A stretch of 16,052 nucleotides of DNA, taken from assembly GCA_003159055.1 (NCBI GenBank), contig PMLH01000198.1, forward strand, positions 1 to 16,052, given 5' to 3'. The DNA comes from Myxococcales bacterium. GTDB taxonomy: Bacteria; Myxococcota; Polyangia; Fen-1088. This document shows, piece by piece, positions 1 to 7,472 of this stretch; the first letter of the stretch is position 1, and each line of letters opens with the position of its first letter. The position numbers and the translations under genes are program-made. The notes beneath the pieces were generated by a model. It searched no databases and was not told where the DNA came from. It was given only the letters and a program-made list of their open reading frames with translations.

Positions 1-465
1 TCCGGTGCCCAAGATGAAGCTGACGCCCGAATGGGCATCCATCTGGTGGGCTCGATCGCCCGTGGTCACGAGGGAAGTGACCGCCGCCCCCGCGGTCCCT
101 GGGACGATGACGTAGTCACTCGCAGCCACGCTGCTGGCATCGGTGCCCAAGAACGTGGCCAGGGCCTTGATCGTCAAGGTTGCAGAAACGGTGATGGGCG
201 CCGCGTATTCGGGGGAGGATTCGGTCGGCGTACTCCCATCCGTCGTGTAGTAAATCCTCGCGCCGGAGGGCGTGCCAAGGATGGCCACCTGGGGCGTGCC
301 GGAGTAGGTGCCCGCTGCGGGCCAGAAGGTCGGCGTGGCCGTGATTCGCCCATCGCCACAGGCCACTTGCGAACCGGCCATGAGGACGGCCGTGAAGAGA
401 CCGAAAAGGATCCCTGGCTGAGGGCTCCTTCTGGGTTTCTTTACTGGGCCGCGATCGGGTGTCAT
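1..465 (-). CDS. Secreted lipoprotein with CHB_HEX_C_1-type domain (partial, C-terminus off left edge)
   Basis: The minus strand is open from the ATG at 465-463 to the window edge, giving the first 155 residues. A strong ribosome site, GGAGGA (plus-strand 473-478), lies 7 bases ahead and fixes the start. A basic N-terminus (RGPVKKPRRS) leads into a hydrophobic stretch (about residues 18-31) and Cys36 in the context SQVAC. This looks like a relaxed lipobox: Gln at -3 is unusual, so lipidation is likely but not certain. Residues about 45-118 (PAAGTYSGTPQVAI, YYTTDGSTP, YAAPITVSATLTIKALA) match the chitobiase/beta-hexosaminidase C-terminal domain often fused to secreted hydrolases and carbohydrate-binding proteins. 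The following segment (TTGDRAHQMDAHSGVSF) may begin a catalytic domain, perhaps a glycoside hydrolase, but too little is present to name it. The gene is divergent from the TonB receptor gene and shares its control region. Confidence 0.85.
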   Translation of the reverse strand, partial: MTPDRGPVKKPRRSPQPGILFGLFTAVLMAGSQVACGDGRITATPTFWPAAGTYSGTPQVAILGTPSGARIYYTTDGSTPTESSPEYAAPITVSATLTIKALATFLGTDASSVAASDYVIVPGTAGAAVTSLVTTGDRAHQMDAHSGVSFILGTG

Positions 466-519
466 GTGGGTCTCCTCCGAGACTTCAGGCTCGAATGATA
501 GACTCTCGACCAGCCCGAC

Positions 520-536
520 GGTGGGCCAGGCCCATC
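520..536. repeat. Inverted repeat in divergent promoter region (operator candidate)
   Basis: GGTGGGCC and GGCCCATC flank a single central A. The inner six base pairs (TGGGCC/GGCCCA) are perfect and the outer part has one mismatch. It lies midway between two divergent genes, where one bound protein could control both. The one-base spacer rules out a useful RNA hairpin of the full length, so a protein-binding role is more natural. It is short and GC-rich, so chance is possible. Confidence 0.35.
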
Positions 537-553
537 GCTTTTCGCTTGATCCC

Positions 554-578
554 AACGTACCATGGCGCGTAAACGTAC
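554..578. repeat. Direct repeat AACGTAC x2 upstream of TonB receptor
   Basis: AACGTAC occurs exactly at 554-560 and 572-578, 18 bases start to start, just upstream of the receptor's ribosome site. Spaced direct repeats in this position can bind response regulators or an ECF sigma factor, but no specific family is recognised. Confidence 0.3.
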
Positions 579-591
579 GACCAACTATCCC

Positions 592-597
592 AAAGGA
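592..597 (+). promoter_or_regulatory. Ribosome binding site deciding the TonB-receptor start
   Basis: AAAGGA lies 7 bases before the ATG at 605. The frame is open further upstream, to an ATG at 464, but that would add 47 residues with no signal peptide at the N-terminus and would overlap the divergent gene. The 605 start puts a clean signal peptide first. Confidence 0.7.
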
Positions 598-604
598 CTT
601 TTCG

Positions 605-2899
605 ATGTTCACCAGCCCAAGAGCCCTCCTTGTGATTGCGTTGTCCCTTTGCGCAGAATCCGCATTTGCTCAGCCGGCGGCCAGCCCCGAGCCATCTTCC
701 GCGGCGCCATCGGCAGCGGCACCTTCTGCCGACCCTTCGAAAGCAGCCGAGCTTTCCACGGTAGCCGAGCCTTCCAGCGCAGCCGCACCTTCGACGGCAG
801 CCGAGCCTTCGACAGCCAAGCCTTCGAGCGCAGCCGAGCCTTCCGTGACAGCCGAGCCTTCGAGCGCAGCCGCACCTTCGACGGCCGAGCCCTCACCCAG
901 CCCCGCCGTCGTGAGCGACAAGGATTTGGCCCTCGATGAAGTCGTGGTCAGTGCAACCCGCATCGGAGTCCCCGTCAACGAAAACCCGTCTGCCGCCTCA
1001 GTTGTGACTGAGAAGGAGCTGGAAGCTCTTCCGCGCAGCATCGGCGCTGAGGAAGCTCTGCGCCTGGTTCCCGGAGTCAAGGTGGACAACCAGGCTGACG
1101 GCGAGCGCGTACATATCTCCATCCGCGGCCAGGGCTTGCTGACCGAGCGCGGGGTGCGCGGGATCAAAGTGCTGCTCGATGGCATTCCGCTCAATGATCC
1201 GAGCGGTTTTGCTCCTGATCTGTTTGATATCGATTGGGCCAATGTCCAGCGCATCGAAGTCATTCGCGGGCCGGCTTCGGCCCTGTACGGCAGCGGTTCG
1301 GCCGGGGGGGTCATCAACATCACGACCAAGGACGGGGGCCGGGGATTGGTCTCGGGCGAGAGCTTTGTGACCACGGGCCAGAACAATTTCTGGAAGGAAC
1401 AGGCAGCCGCAGGCGGCACGGCTGGAAAATGGAACTATCAGGCCTCGGTGTCGCGCACCTATGGCGACGGCTACCGGGACCACACGCGTTTCAATGGGGT
1501 CAACCTGTACGGCAAGGTGCAGTGGAGCCCGCTGCCGGCGCTGCGGCTCAAGGCCATTGTGGCAGGGACGACCTATTTCAACGAGAACGCCGAAGGACTA
1601 AACCTAGATCAATTGCAGCAAGACCCGCGCCAGGCCAATCCCGACGCCGGAAAGTACAACGAATACCAGCGAACCCGTCGTTTGACCTTGGGTTTGGTGG
1701 GACAGTACCAATTGGGCGCAAGGCAGGATATCGACCTCAGTATCTATCAGCGCGGAACCCGATGGAAAGAGTCGGTGCCCTCGTCGCTGCAAGATCGGGA
1801 CTATTACTCGCCGGGGGCCGCAGCACAGTACAATTTGCACCTCGGGCAAGGTTTTCTGCGCAATCACTTTTCGGCCGCTGTCGATGCGGACTTCCAGTGG
1901 ATCTCGGACAAGCGCCATCCCAACCTTGGGGCGGGTGTAGCGGGACCGGATCTGCAGTCGGACCAAAACATTTCGCAGAGCGGTCTCGGATTCCTCGCGC
2001 TCGACCGGGTCGAGATCGGACGGGCCTTCGGTGTGTTTCTAGGGATTCGGCACGATAGCGTGCACAACCAGCTCACCGATCACCTGCAGGCAGGCGGGGT
2101 GGACCTGTCGGGCTCCGCAAACTTCAGTAAGACCACGGCGCGCGCCGGGGCATCGTGGAACCCGATGCCGAGTATCGGCGTGTATGCCAACTGGAGTCAG
2201 GGCTTCCTGCCGCCCGCGACGGAAGAGCTGGCCAACAATCCCGATGCCATGGGCGGTTTCAACACGCACCTGGCTCCGGCGACCTCCACGGGCCAAGAAG
2301 TGGGCCTTCGGGGCGTGTTGCCGATACAACTTTCGTATGACCTGACCCTGTTCCATCTTTCGACGGACAATGATTTCGGGCGCTACCGAATCACCAGCCG
2401 GCCGCTGGAGACCTTCTACCAAAACGCGGGTTCCAGCCGCCGCTACGGGGTCGAGGCCGCGCTGGCCTGGAATCCGACCGACCAACTCTCTTTCCAGGGT
2501 GCCTATACCTACTCGAACTTCAAGTACACCCACATCCAGTCGTTGTTTGGCGATTTTTCGAGCACGTTCATGCCGAACGCACCTCAACACCAGGCCAGCG
2601 CCAATGCGCAATACCTCTTGGCCAGGCACTGGGTCCTGGGCGCGGGTGGGGATGTGGTCAGCCAGTGGTACGTGGACCAGAGCAACCAGGCAGCCACATC
2701 CGGCTATGTGCTGGTGCACGTCCGCGCGGCGTATCGGTGGCAAGTGGCGAGCTACGCTGGTGAGCTGTTCGCCGTTGGGCGCAACATTCTCGGCAAGCAA
2801 TATGTCGCCTTCACCGAGCCAGACCCCGACGGCAACTCGTACCAGCCTGGACCGACTCGAGAGGTGTTCGTAGGGGCGCGGGTCAAGTTCGGGCAGTAG
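605..2899 (+). CDS. TonB-dependent outer-membrane receptor
   Basis: This 764-residue protein is an outer-membrane gated channel that imports scarce ligands (iron chelates, cobalamin or sugars) using energy passed on by TonB. Residues 1-22 are a signal peptide with a likely cut after SAFA. Residues 24-100 are a low-complexity Ala/Pro/Ser/Glu linker, followed by a TonB box at 111-119 (DEVVVSATR). The plug domain runs to about residue 245, with the typical ALRLVPGVKV, ISIRGQG, LLDGIPLNDPSG, IEVIRGPASALYG and GGVINITTK segments. The rest is a beta-barrel with alternating aromatic strands ending VGARVKFGQ. No N-terminal STN signalling domain is present, so it should be a transporter rather than a FecA-type transducer. 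The barrel resembles siderophore or ferric-citrate receptors, but the ligand cannot be fixed by eye. The TonB-like gene begins 29 bases downstream, which suggests an operon. Confidence 0.95.
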   Translation: MFTSPRALLVIALSLCAESAFAQPAASPEPSSAAPSAAAPSADPSKAAELSTVAEPSSAAAPSTAAEPSTAKPSSAAEPSVTAEPSSAAAPSTAEPSPSPAVVSDKDLALDEVVVSATRIGVPVNENPSAASVVTEKELEALPRSIGAEEALRLVPGVKVDNQADGERVHISIRGQGLLTERGVRGIKVLLDGIPLNDPSGFAPDLFDIDWANVQRIEVIRGPASALYGSGSAGGVINITTKDGGRGLVSGESFVTTGQNNFWKEQAAAGGTAGKWNYQASVSRTYGDGYRDHTRFNGVNLYGKVQWSPLPALRLKAIVAGTTYFNENAEGLNLDQLQQDPRQANPDAGKYNEYQRTRRLTLGLVGQYQLGARQDIDLSIYQRGTRWKESVPSSLQDRDYYSPGAAAQYNLHLGQGFLRNHFSAAVDADFQWISDKRHPNLGAGVAGPDLQSDQNISQSGLGFLALDRVEIGRAFGVFLGIRHDSVHNQLTDHLQAGGVDLSGSANFSKTTARAGASWNPMPSIGVYANWSQGFLPPATEELANNPDAMGGFNTHLAPATSTGQEVGLRGVLPIQLSYDLTLFHLSTDNDFGRYRITSRPLETFYQNAGSSRRYGVEAALAWNPTDQLSFQGAYTYSNFKYTHIQSLFGDFSSTFMPNAPQHQASANAQYLLARHWVLGAGGDVVSQWYVDQSNQAATSGYVLVHVRAAYRWQVASYAGELFAVGRNILGKQYVAFTEPDPDGNSYQPGPTREVFVGARVKFGQ
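674..904 (+). repeat. Degenerate tandem repeats encoding an Ala/Pro/Ser/Glu linker
   Basis: About 230 bases inside the receptor gene are built from variants of a unit reading GCCGAGCCTTCGAGCGCA. They encode runs such as AEPSSAAAPSTA. The clearest pair of copies, 764-798 and 851-885, are 35 bases long with one mismatch. The region sits between the signal peptide and the TonB box and keeps the reading frame. Such DNA is prone to length change by slippage or recombination. Confidence 0.8.
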
Positions 2900-2928
2900 G
2901 CGCGGGGCGACGTTCTAGAGCACCATTG

Positions 2929-3801
2929 ATGCGAACAACGGGGGTGGTACGCAGGAAGGTCAACCGGGCGTTTCGGGTCACGCGGCGGCGGCCCCTGTCC
3001 CCGCGAGAGGTCAGCTTGTCTGCAGCGCAGGCTGCAGCGCCTGTTGTGGCACTGGGGACAGTCAGCCGCGCCCAACCCCGGGGGAAAGGCGGGGCCGGAA
3101 TCGCACTGGCGACATCGCTGGCGATCCATGTGGGTGCCGTGCTCGCGTATGTCTTCGGGGGGCCGGTTCCACATACCGTCCCCGAGCCAGGCACCGTCTT
3201 GGTGGACATTCTGAGGTCGCCGCAAACGGCATCGCCAACCAAGAACAAGCCAGTGGCTCGGGCCGTGGCGCCCTCCCCTCGGCCGAGGAACAAAGTTTGG
3301 CTTTCGGCCGGGGGCCAACCTGCGCCACTGCTTCGTCGCGTGGCTCAACGAGCGGCAGATGACCCGTCCGCTGCGCCGGCCACGCTTGCCGCTCCTGCTC
3401 CGGAATCCTCGCCCGAAGCGCCGCCCGTGGTTGCAGCCGGAACCATTCCGCCCAGAACAAGGGCCGTCCTGCCACCGACCGCCGCAGCGCCAAAACCAAC
3501 CGCTGTCGCGGCCCGTGCGACAGACGCGACCGCCGGTGCGGAGATCGCGCGGCGATTGCGCCTCGCCACCGCAAGCTGCTACCCCTATGCCGCCGTTCGC
3601 TCCAACCTCGAGGGAACCTCGCGGCTGCGCTTCTGCGTCGGCGAGAAGGGCGAACCTCGTGACATCCAGGTCGTAGCCTCAAGCGGTGCGCAGGTTCTTG
3701 ATAACGCCGCAGTCGACTGCGTTCTGCCCACCGCCGCACCCTTTCCGGCCACCTCGCGCTTGTGCGTGACCGTGCCGGTCAGGTTCGAGCTGAGAAGGTA
3801 G
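2929..3801 (+). CDS. tonB: TonB-like energy transducer
   Basis: This 290-residue inner-membrane-anchored protein should span the periplasm and energise TonB-dependent receptors. It has one membrane helix (about residues 57-77) containing Ser63 and His67 in the SxxxH spacing found in the E. coli TonB anchor. A Pro/Ala-rich periplasmic stretch follows (about 78-205), then a TonB C-terminal domain (about 212-290) with YPYAAV, SSGAQVLDNAAV, FP and a final PVRFELRR. The N-terminus before the helix is long (about 56 residues) and very basic, unlike the short E. coli tail. The domain carries four cysteines (217, 236, 264, 279), which is uncommon. The start is uncertain: the ATG at 2929 is preceded by an in-frame TTG at 2926, and neither has a good ribosome site. 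Partner exbB/exbD genes are not in the window. Confidence 0.85.
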   Translation: MRTTGVVRRKVNRAFRVTRRRPLSPREVSLSAAQAAAPVVALGTVSRAQPRGKGGAGIALATSLAIHVGAVLAYVFGGPVPHTVPEPGTVLVDILRSPQTASPTKNKPVARAVAPSPRPRNKVWLSAGGQPAPLLRRVAQRAADDPSAAPATLAAPAPESSPEAPPVVAAGTIPPRTRAVLPPTAAAPKPTAVAARATDATAGAEIARRLRLATASCYPYAAVRSNLEGTSRLRFCVGEKGEPRDIQVVASSGAQVLDNAAVDCVLPTAAPFPATSRLCVTVPVRFELRR

Positions 3802-3884
3802 GCCCTGGCACCTCGGAACTGTTGCCGGCCACAACAACGAATTCCGCCCAACGCTTGTCGGACCGGCGCTGTATTCTTCGGGCC
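3802..3884 (+). promoter_or_regulatory. Gap before recC with a -10-like box 7 bases from the start codon
   Basis: These 83 bases separate tonB from the recCBD operon. TATTCT at 3872-3877 ends 7 bases before the GTG at 3885, where transcription would be expected to begin almost at the start codon. No ribosome site is visible ahead of the GTG. No matching -35 stands 16-18 bases upstream; the nearest TTGTCG, at 3855-3860, is only 11 bases away. A leaderless recC message is therefore plausible but unproven. No clear terminator for tonB was seen. Confidence 0.4.
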
Positions 3885-6800
3885 GTGATTCGCATCTGCA
3901 CGTCCCATCGCACCGAGGCGCTGCTCGATGCCTTCGCGGCCAATCTGGCGGACGAGCGCAAACAGCGTGGGCCGCTGGAGCCGGTTCGGGTGGTGGTGCC
4001 GAACCGCAACGTCGAGACGTTCCTGCGCCTCAGGGTTTGCGAGTGGTGCGGCATCGCGGCCAACCTAGAAACGACTTTTCTGCGGCGGTTTCTTTCCAGC
4101 ATCGCGGAAAAGGCGAATCCGGGGCTGCGCGCGGCCGACGCCGCGCACGTGGAGGGGCACCTACTCGCTTTGCTGCACGACGAGGCCTTGCTCGCGCAGC
4201 CGGATCTGGCGGATGTGCGCAGGTACCTGGCGGCGGCGGAAGGCGACCGCGATGCGCTCGACCGGCGACGCTGGCAGCTCGCGACGCAGCTTGGGCAGCT
4301 TTTCGACGAATACGCGGGAGCGCGGCCCGACCTGCTGTCGGCGTGGGCGAAGGGAAAGCGAGCCGATTCGGATGGCGCAACCGCGGTGTGGCAGCGCGCG
4401 CTTTGGCTGGCGGTGTTTGGTCCCGCCGGCCGTCTGGCACAGGCAAGCGCGGTGGCGAACCCGACCGGCGGCTTGCAGGTCGAGCCGCTTGAGGCCCTCT
4501 GGTCGCTCGCCATGCAAGGAAAACCGGTACCGCTGGCCGGCCAGTCGGTGCACGTTTTCGGGCTGTCGTACGTGGCGACCGCGTACCACCGCATGCTGGC
4601 CGAGCTGGCGCGCGAAGCCGAGGTGCTGATTTACACGCTCAGCCCCTGCCAAGAAAGCCGAGACGAGCCGCTCGCGGCGCGCGCCTCTTCTTCCGACGAT
4701 CCATTCGGTTTGGACCAGGAGGCGCAGCTTGCGCTTCGTCTGTGGGCGCGGCCAGGGCGCGAGAATTTGCGCCTGCTTGCCGGTCTGCCCGGCGCGAGCG
4801 TGGATGCGCGCTTTCCGACCGAGGCTGGTTTGCGCCAGACGGTGCTTCGCACGCTGCAAGACCAAATCGTCCATCGCGAGCAGGCTGCACCACCCGCCGC
4901 CGCACGCGAGCCAGACGACAGCTTGCAGGTGATCCCGTGCCCGTCGCTGCGGCGGGAATTGGAGGTCGTCGCCGCAGAGATCTGGGCACTTGCACGGAGG
5001 GACCCGTCGCTGCAGCTGTGCGATGTCGTGGTCATCGTGCCCGAGGCCAGCAAGGATCTCTACCTCACGCAAGTGTCGGCGGTGTTTCGCGAGAGCTGCG
5101 AGCTGCCCCACAACGTCGCGGATCTGCCGGCGTCGGCCGGGCACCGGGTCGCGCAAGCGATCGAGTATCTGCTCGACCTGCCCTTCTCATCGCTGTCACG
5201 AAAGGAAATGCTGCCACTCGTCACCCACCCGTGTTTGATGGCGCGTTTTCCCGACGCCACGCCGGCGATGTGGTACGAGCTGTGCGACCAGCTCGGCATC
5301 GTGCGCGGCGCGGACCGCGGCGATTTCGAGGCGCAGTATCCGACGCGCGACCTTTTCAGCTGGGACCAGGGACTGCGCCGCTTGGTTCTGGGTGCGTTTG
5401 CCGATGGCGCGAATGCGGACGCCGCAGATCCGTTGCAGCTTGGCACCGACGTCTATTTGCCCGGACCGCGGATTGGCGACGACGATGAGTCGCGGCTGGG
5501 TTTCGGGTTGCTGGCGCGCTCGCTGCTCGCCGACGCGCGTTTCGCCTGGAAGCGCGACAAGCCGCCAGAGCGGCCGCTCGGCGAATGGCTGACCTTCATC
5601 CGTGGCATGGTGGATGGCTACTTGGTTCTGGACGAAGACGATGGCGCAGGCCAGGCCGTGGTCGCCGAATTTACGCGCCGCCTGGAGGATGTGGCCGACA
5701 TCGGCCTTGGCGAGCAGCCGGTTTCCTATCGCGTGGCGGCCGAGCTGGCTCGACGGGAATTGGCGGGTCTGCCGTGGAGCCGCGGCCGCTACCTGTCGAG
5801 CGGCGTGACGGTGTCGTCGTTCGTGCCCATGCGGGCGATTCCGTTCCGTGCCGTCTTCGTGCTGGGCCTTGGGCAAGGTGCTTTCCCGCGACCAGCGGGG
5901 CGAGGCGAGCTCGACCTTCGCCAGGGCGGTCGCCGAGCGGGCGATGTCGACCGGCGGGAGCAGGATCTCTACATGTTCCTCGAAACCCTGCTCTCGGCGC
6001 GCGACCGCGTGGTGCTTTCGTACGTCGCGCGCGACGAGGTCACCGGCGAGGAATTGCCGGCCTCGTCGGTGTTGCTCGAGCTGCGTTCGGTCCTTGGCCA
6101 GGGAATCCTGGATGCGGCCGGGCTCGACCGCCTGTTCTGCACGCAGAAGGACCAGCGCCCGCCGTTGCGTCGCTATGACGACCGGCCCGACCGACGGGCC
6201 GTGCTGCCGGCCGCCGAGGCGGAGCACCGCGCCCGTGCGCTGGGTGAAATCCTGCGTCCCGATCCCTACGCCTCGGCGCCGGTCGCTGGAACGATAGCAG
6301 CCCTGCCGACGCCCATTCGCACAGCCGTCGCGCGCATGCTGGGCGTACCATCCTTGCCCACGACGAGCGGCGAGGAGAATTCCGGGCCCTTGCTGGTTCC
6401 GCTCGCGACCCTGCGCCGTTTTCTCGAAGATCCGTTGCAAGGCTCTGCGCGCTTCCGACTCGGCTTGCGCGACGACGACGATGAAGGCCTGGCCGACGTC
6501 GAGGACGAGCCTTTCGACATGGGAAACCGGGACCGCACCACTCTGCTTTCTGCGAGCATGGCGACCGCGCTGCTCGAGGCACAAGCGGTGCCAGGAACGG
6601 AGGCGGTGAACGCGGCCTACCATCGCAAGGCACTGGCTGCGGAGCTCGGGGGCCAGGCGCCGACCGCGATCTTTCGGGAAGCGGAAGCCCGACGGCAACA
6701 GGAGACCCTCTCGCTTTGGCAGATCGAGCTTCTGCGCGTGCTCGGCCCAGCGTCGATGCAGGTTTCGCCGGTTCGTTTCAGCCTGCACGCCGATGGCCTA

Positions 6801-7472
6801 CCGGAGAAGGGCGACACGGGGCGCGGCCCGGTCGTGTTTCGTCCGGCGCCGAGCCTGACATTGCCGGGATTGGCCGGGCCCGACAGGACCAACGTCGAGA
6901 TTCGCATCACCGGCCAGACCGGCCTTTGCGCGCTGGACGCGAATTGCACCGGCACAACCCTGGCGTTCACCTGGCGCGACAAAATTGCTGGCCAGCCGCT
7001 CGGCAAAGAAGATCTGCGGGCGTTCCTCGACTACGTGGTCTTGACTGCGACCGAGCCCGAAAGCAGCCGGCCCGGCCATCGCAGCGCGCTCTTCTATCGG
7101 TCAAAGGGTGACGCCAGTGTGCACCTGGTGGAATTTGCCCCGCTTGCGCGGGAGCGAGCCATTGAGTACCTGACTCGCCTGTGCGACGAGCTGGTTGCCT
7201 ATTCGCCGCAAAGCCCGAGCGCGGGCTTGCACCCGTACCTTCTGCCCCACGAAGCCGTGCTGGTGAGCCACGCCCGCGGAACCAACGTGCGCCAAGAAAT
7301 CCAGAATCTGTCGAGCGGCAGTGAACGCGACCATGCGCGCTTCAGCTCGCTGTGGGGGCCCGTGCCCGACGTGCTCGCGCGCTACGGCGCTCCGTCGGAA
7401 GAGGAAGCACGGCGCATGGTCGACGTGCGCTTCGGGCTGTTCTTCGAGCTGGCGAAGGCGTCACAACCATGA
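3885..7472 (+). CDS. recC: RecBCD enzyme subunit RecC (exodeoxyribonuclease V gamma)
   Basis: RecC is the non-catalytic scaffold of the RecBCD helicase-nuclease. It splits the DNA strands and, in E. coli, reads the Chi sequence as DNA is unwound. The 1195-residue product is slightly longer than E. coli RecC (1122). The N-terminus (VIRICTSHRTEALLDAF) lines up with E. coli RecC residue 1 onward, which supports the GTG at 3885 over an earlier in-frame start at 3762 that would overlap tonB. Recognisable RecC landmarks are VCEWCGIAANLE (near residue 56), LQVIPCPSLRRELEVV, the DVVVIVP segment, PFSSLSRKEMLPLV, and PMRAIPFRAVFVLGLGQGAFPR (near 649) followed by RREQDLYMFLETLLSARDRV. No intact helicase or nuclease motifs are seen, as expected for RecC. 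Its TGA overlaps the recB ATG (ATGA), implying coupled translation. Confidence 0.95.
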   Translation: MIRICTSHRTEALLDAFAANLADERKQRGPLEPVRVVVPNRNVETFLRLRVCEWCGIAANLETTFLRRFLSSIAEKANPGLRAADAAHVEGHLLALLHDEALLAQPDLADVRRYLAAAEGDRDALDRRRWQLATQLGQLFDEYAGARPDLLSAWAKGKRADSDGATAVWQRALWLAVFGPAGRLAQASAVANPTGGLQVEPLEALWSLAMQGKPVPLAGQSVHVFGLSYVATAYHRMLAELAREAEVLIYTLSPCQESRDEPLAARASSSDDPFGLDQEAQLALRLWARPGRENLRLLAGLPGASVDARFPTEAGLRQTVLRTLQDQIVHREQAAPPAAAREPDDSLQVIPCPSLRRELEVVAAEIWALARRDPSLQLCDVVVIVPEASKDLYLTQVSAVFRESCELPHNVADLPASAGHRVAQAIEYLLDLPFSSLSRKEMLPLVTHPCLMARFPDATPAMWYELCDQLGIVRGADRGDFEAQYPTRDLFSWDQGLRRLVLGAFADGANADAADPLQLGTDVYLPGPRIGDDDESRLGFGLLARSLLADARFAWKRDKPPERPLGEWLTFIRGMVDGYLVLDEDDGAGQAVVAEFTRRLEDVADIGLGEQPVSYRVAAELARRELAGLPWSRGRYLSSGVTVSSFVPMRAIPFRAVFVLGLGQGAFPRPAGRGELDLRQGGRRAGDVDRREQDLYMFLETLLSARDRVVLSYVARDEVTGEELPASSVLLELRSVLGQGILDAAGLDRLFCTQKDQRPPLRRYDDRPDRRAVLPAAEAEHRARALGEILRPDPYASAPVAGTIAALPTPIRTAVARMLGVPSLPTTSGEENSGPLLVPLATLRRFLEDPLQGSARFRLGLRDDDDEGLADVEDEPFDMGNRDRTTLLSASMATALLEAQAVPGTEAVNAAYHRKALAAELGGQAPTAIFREAEARRQQETLSLWQIELLRVLGPASMQVSPVRFSLHADGLPEKGDTGRGPVVFRPAPSLTLPGLAGPDRTNVEIRITGQTGLCALDANCTGTTLAFTWRDKIAGQPLGKEDLRAFLDYVVLTATEPESSRPGHRSALFYRSKGDASVHLVEFAPLARERAIEYLTRLCDELVAYSPQSPSAGLHPYLLPHEAVLVSHARGTNVRQEIQNLSSGSERDHARFSSLWGPVPDVLARYGAPSEEEARRMVDVRFGLFFELAKASQP

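Larger units (their letters stand above)
466..604. promoter_or_regulatory. Divergent control region between the lipoprotein and TonB-receptor genes
   Basis: These 139 bases contain no gene and separate two divergent starts. For the minus-strand gene there is a -10-like TATCAT (plus-strand ATGATA, 495-500) and a strong ribosome site. For the receptor gene there is a weak -35-like TTGATC at 546-551, but I see no convincing -10; TAAACG at 570-575 is the best candidate. Two repeats suggest a regulator site: an inverted repeat at 520-536 and a direct repeat at 554-578, listed separately. I could not recognise a classical Fur box. Confidence 0.5.

Noticed and set aside
31..498. A 155-codon plus-strand open frame at the left end
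   Set aside because: It overlaps the minus-strand lipoprotein, which has a signal peptide, a recognisable domain and a strong ribosome site; the plus-strand product looks like random Gly/Arg-rich sequence.
464..604. An earlier in-frame ATG at 464 for the TonB receptor
   Set aside because: It has no ribosome site, hides the signal peptide behind 47 residues and runs into the divergent gene; the ATG at 605 has AAAGGA 7 bases ahead.
3762..3884. An earlier in-frame start for recC (GTG at 3762)
   Set aside because: It would add 41 residues with no similarity to RecC and overlap tonB; similarity to RecC begins at the GTG at 3885.
5196..6788. A 530-codon open frame on the minus strand opposite recC, and similar long antisense frames across the recCBD operon
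   Set aside because: In GC-rich genes with G/C in third positions the opposite strand often stays open. The translated sequence is Arg/Gln-rich, matches no family, and lies wholly within the well-supported recC.
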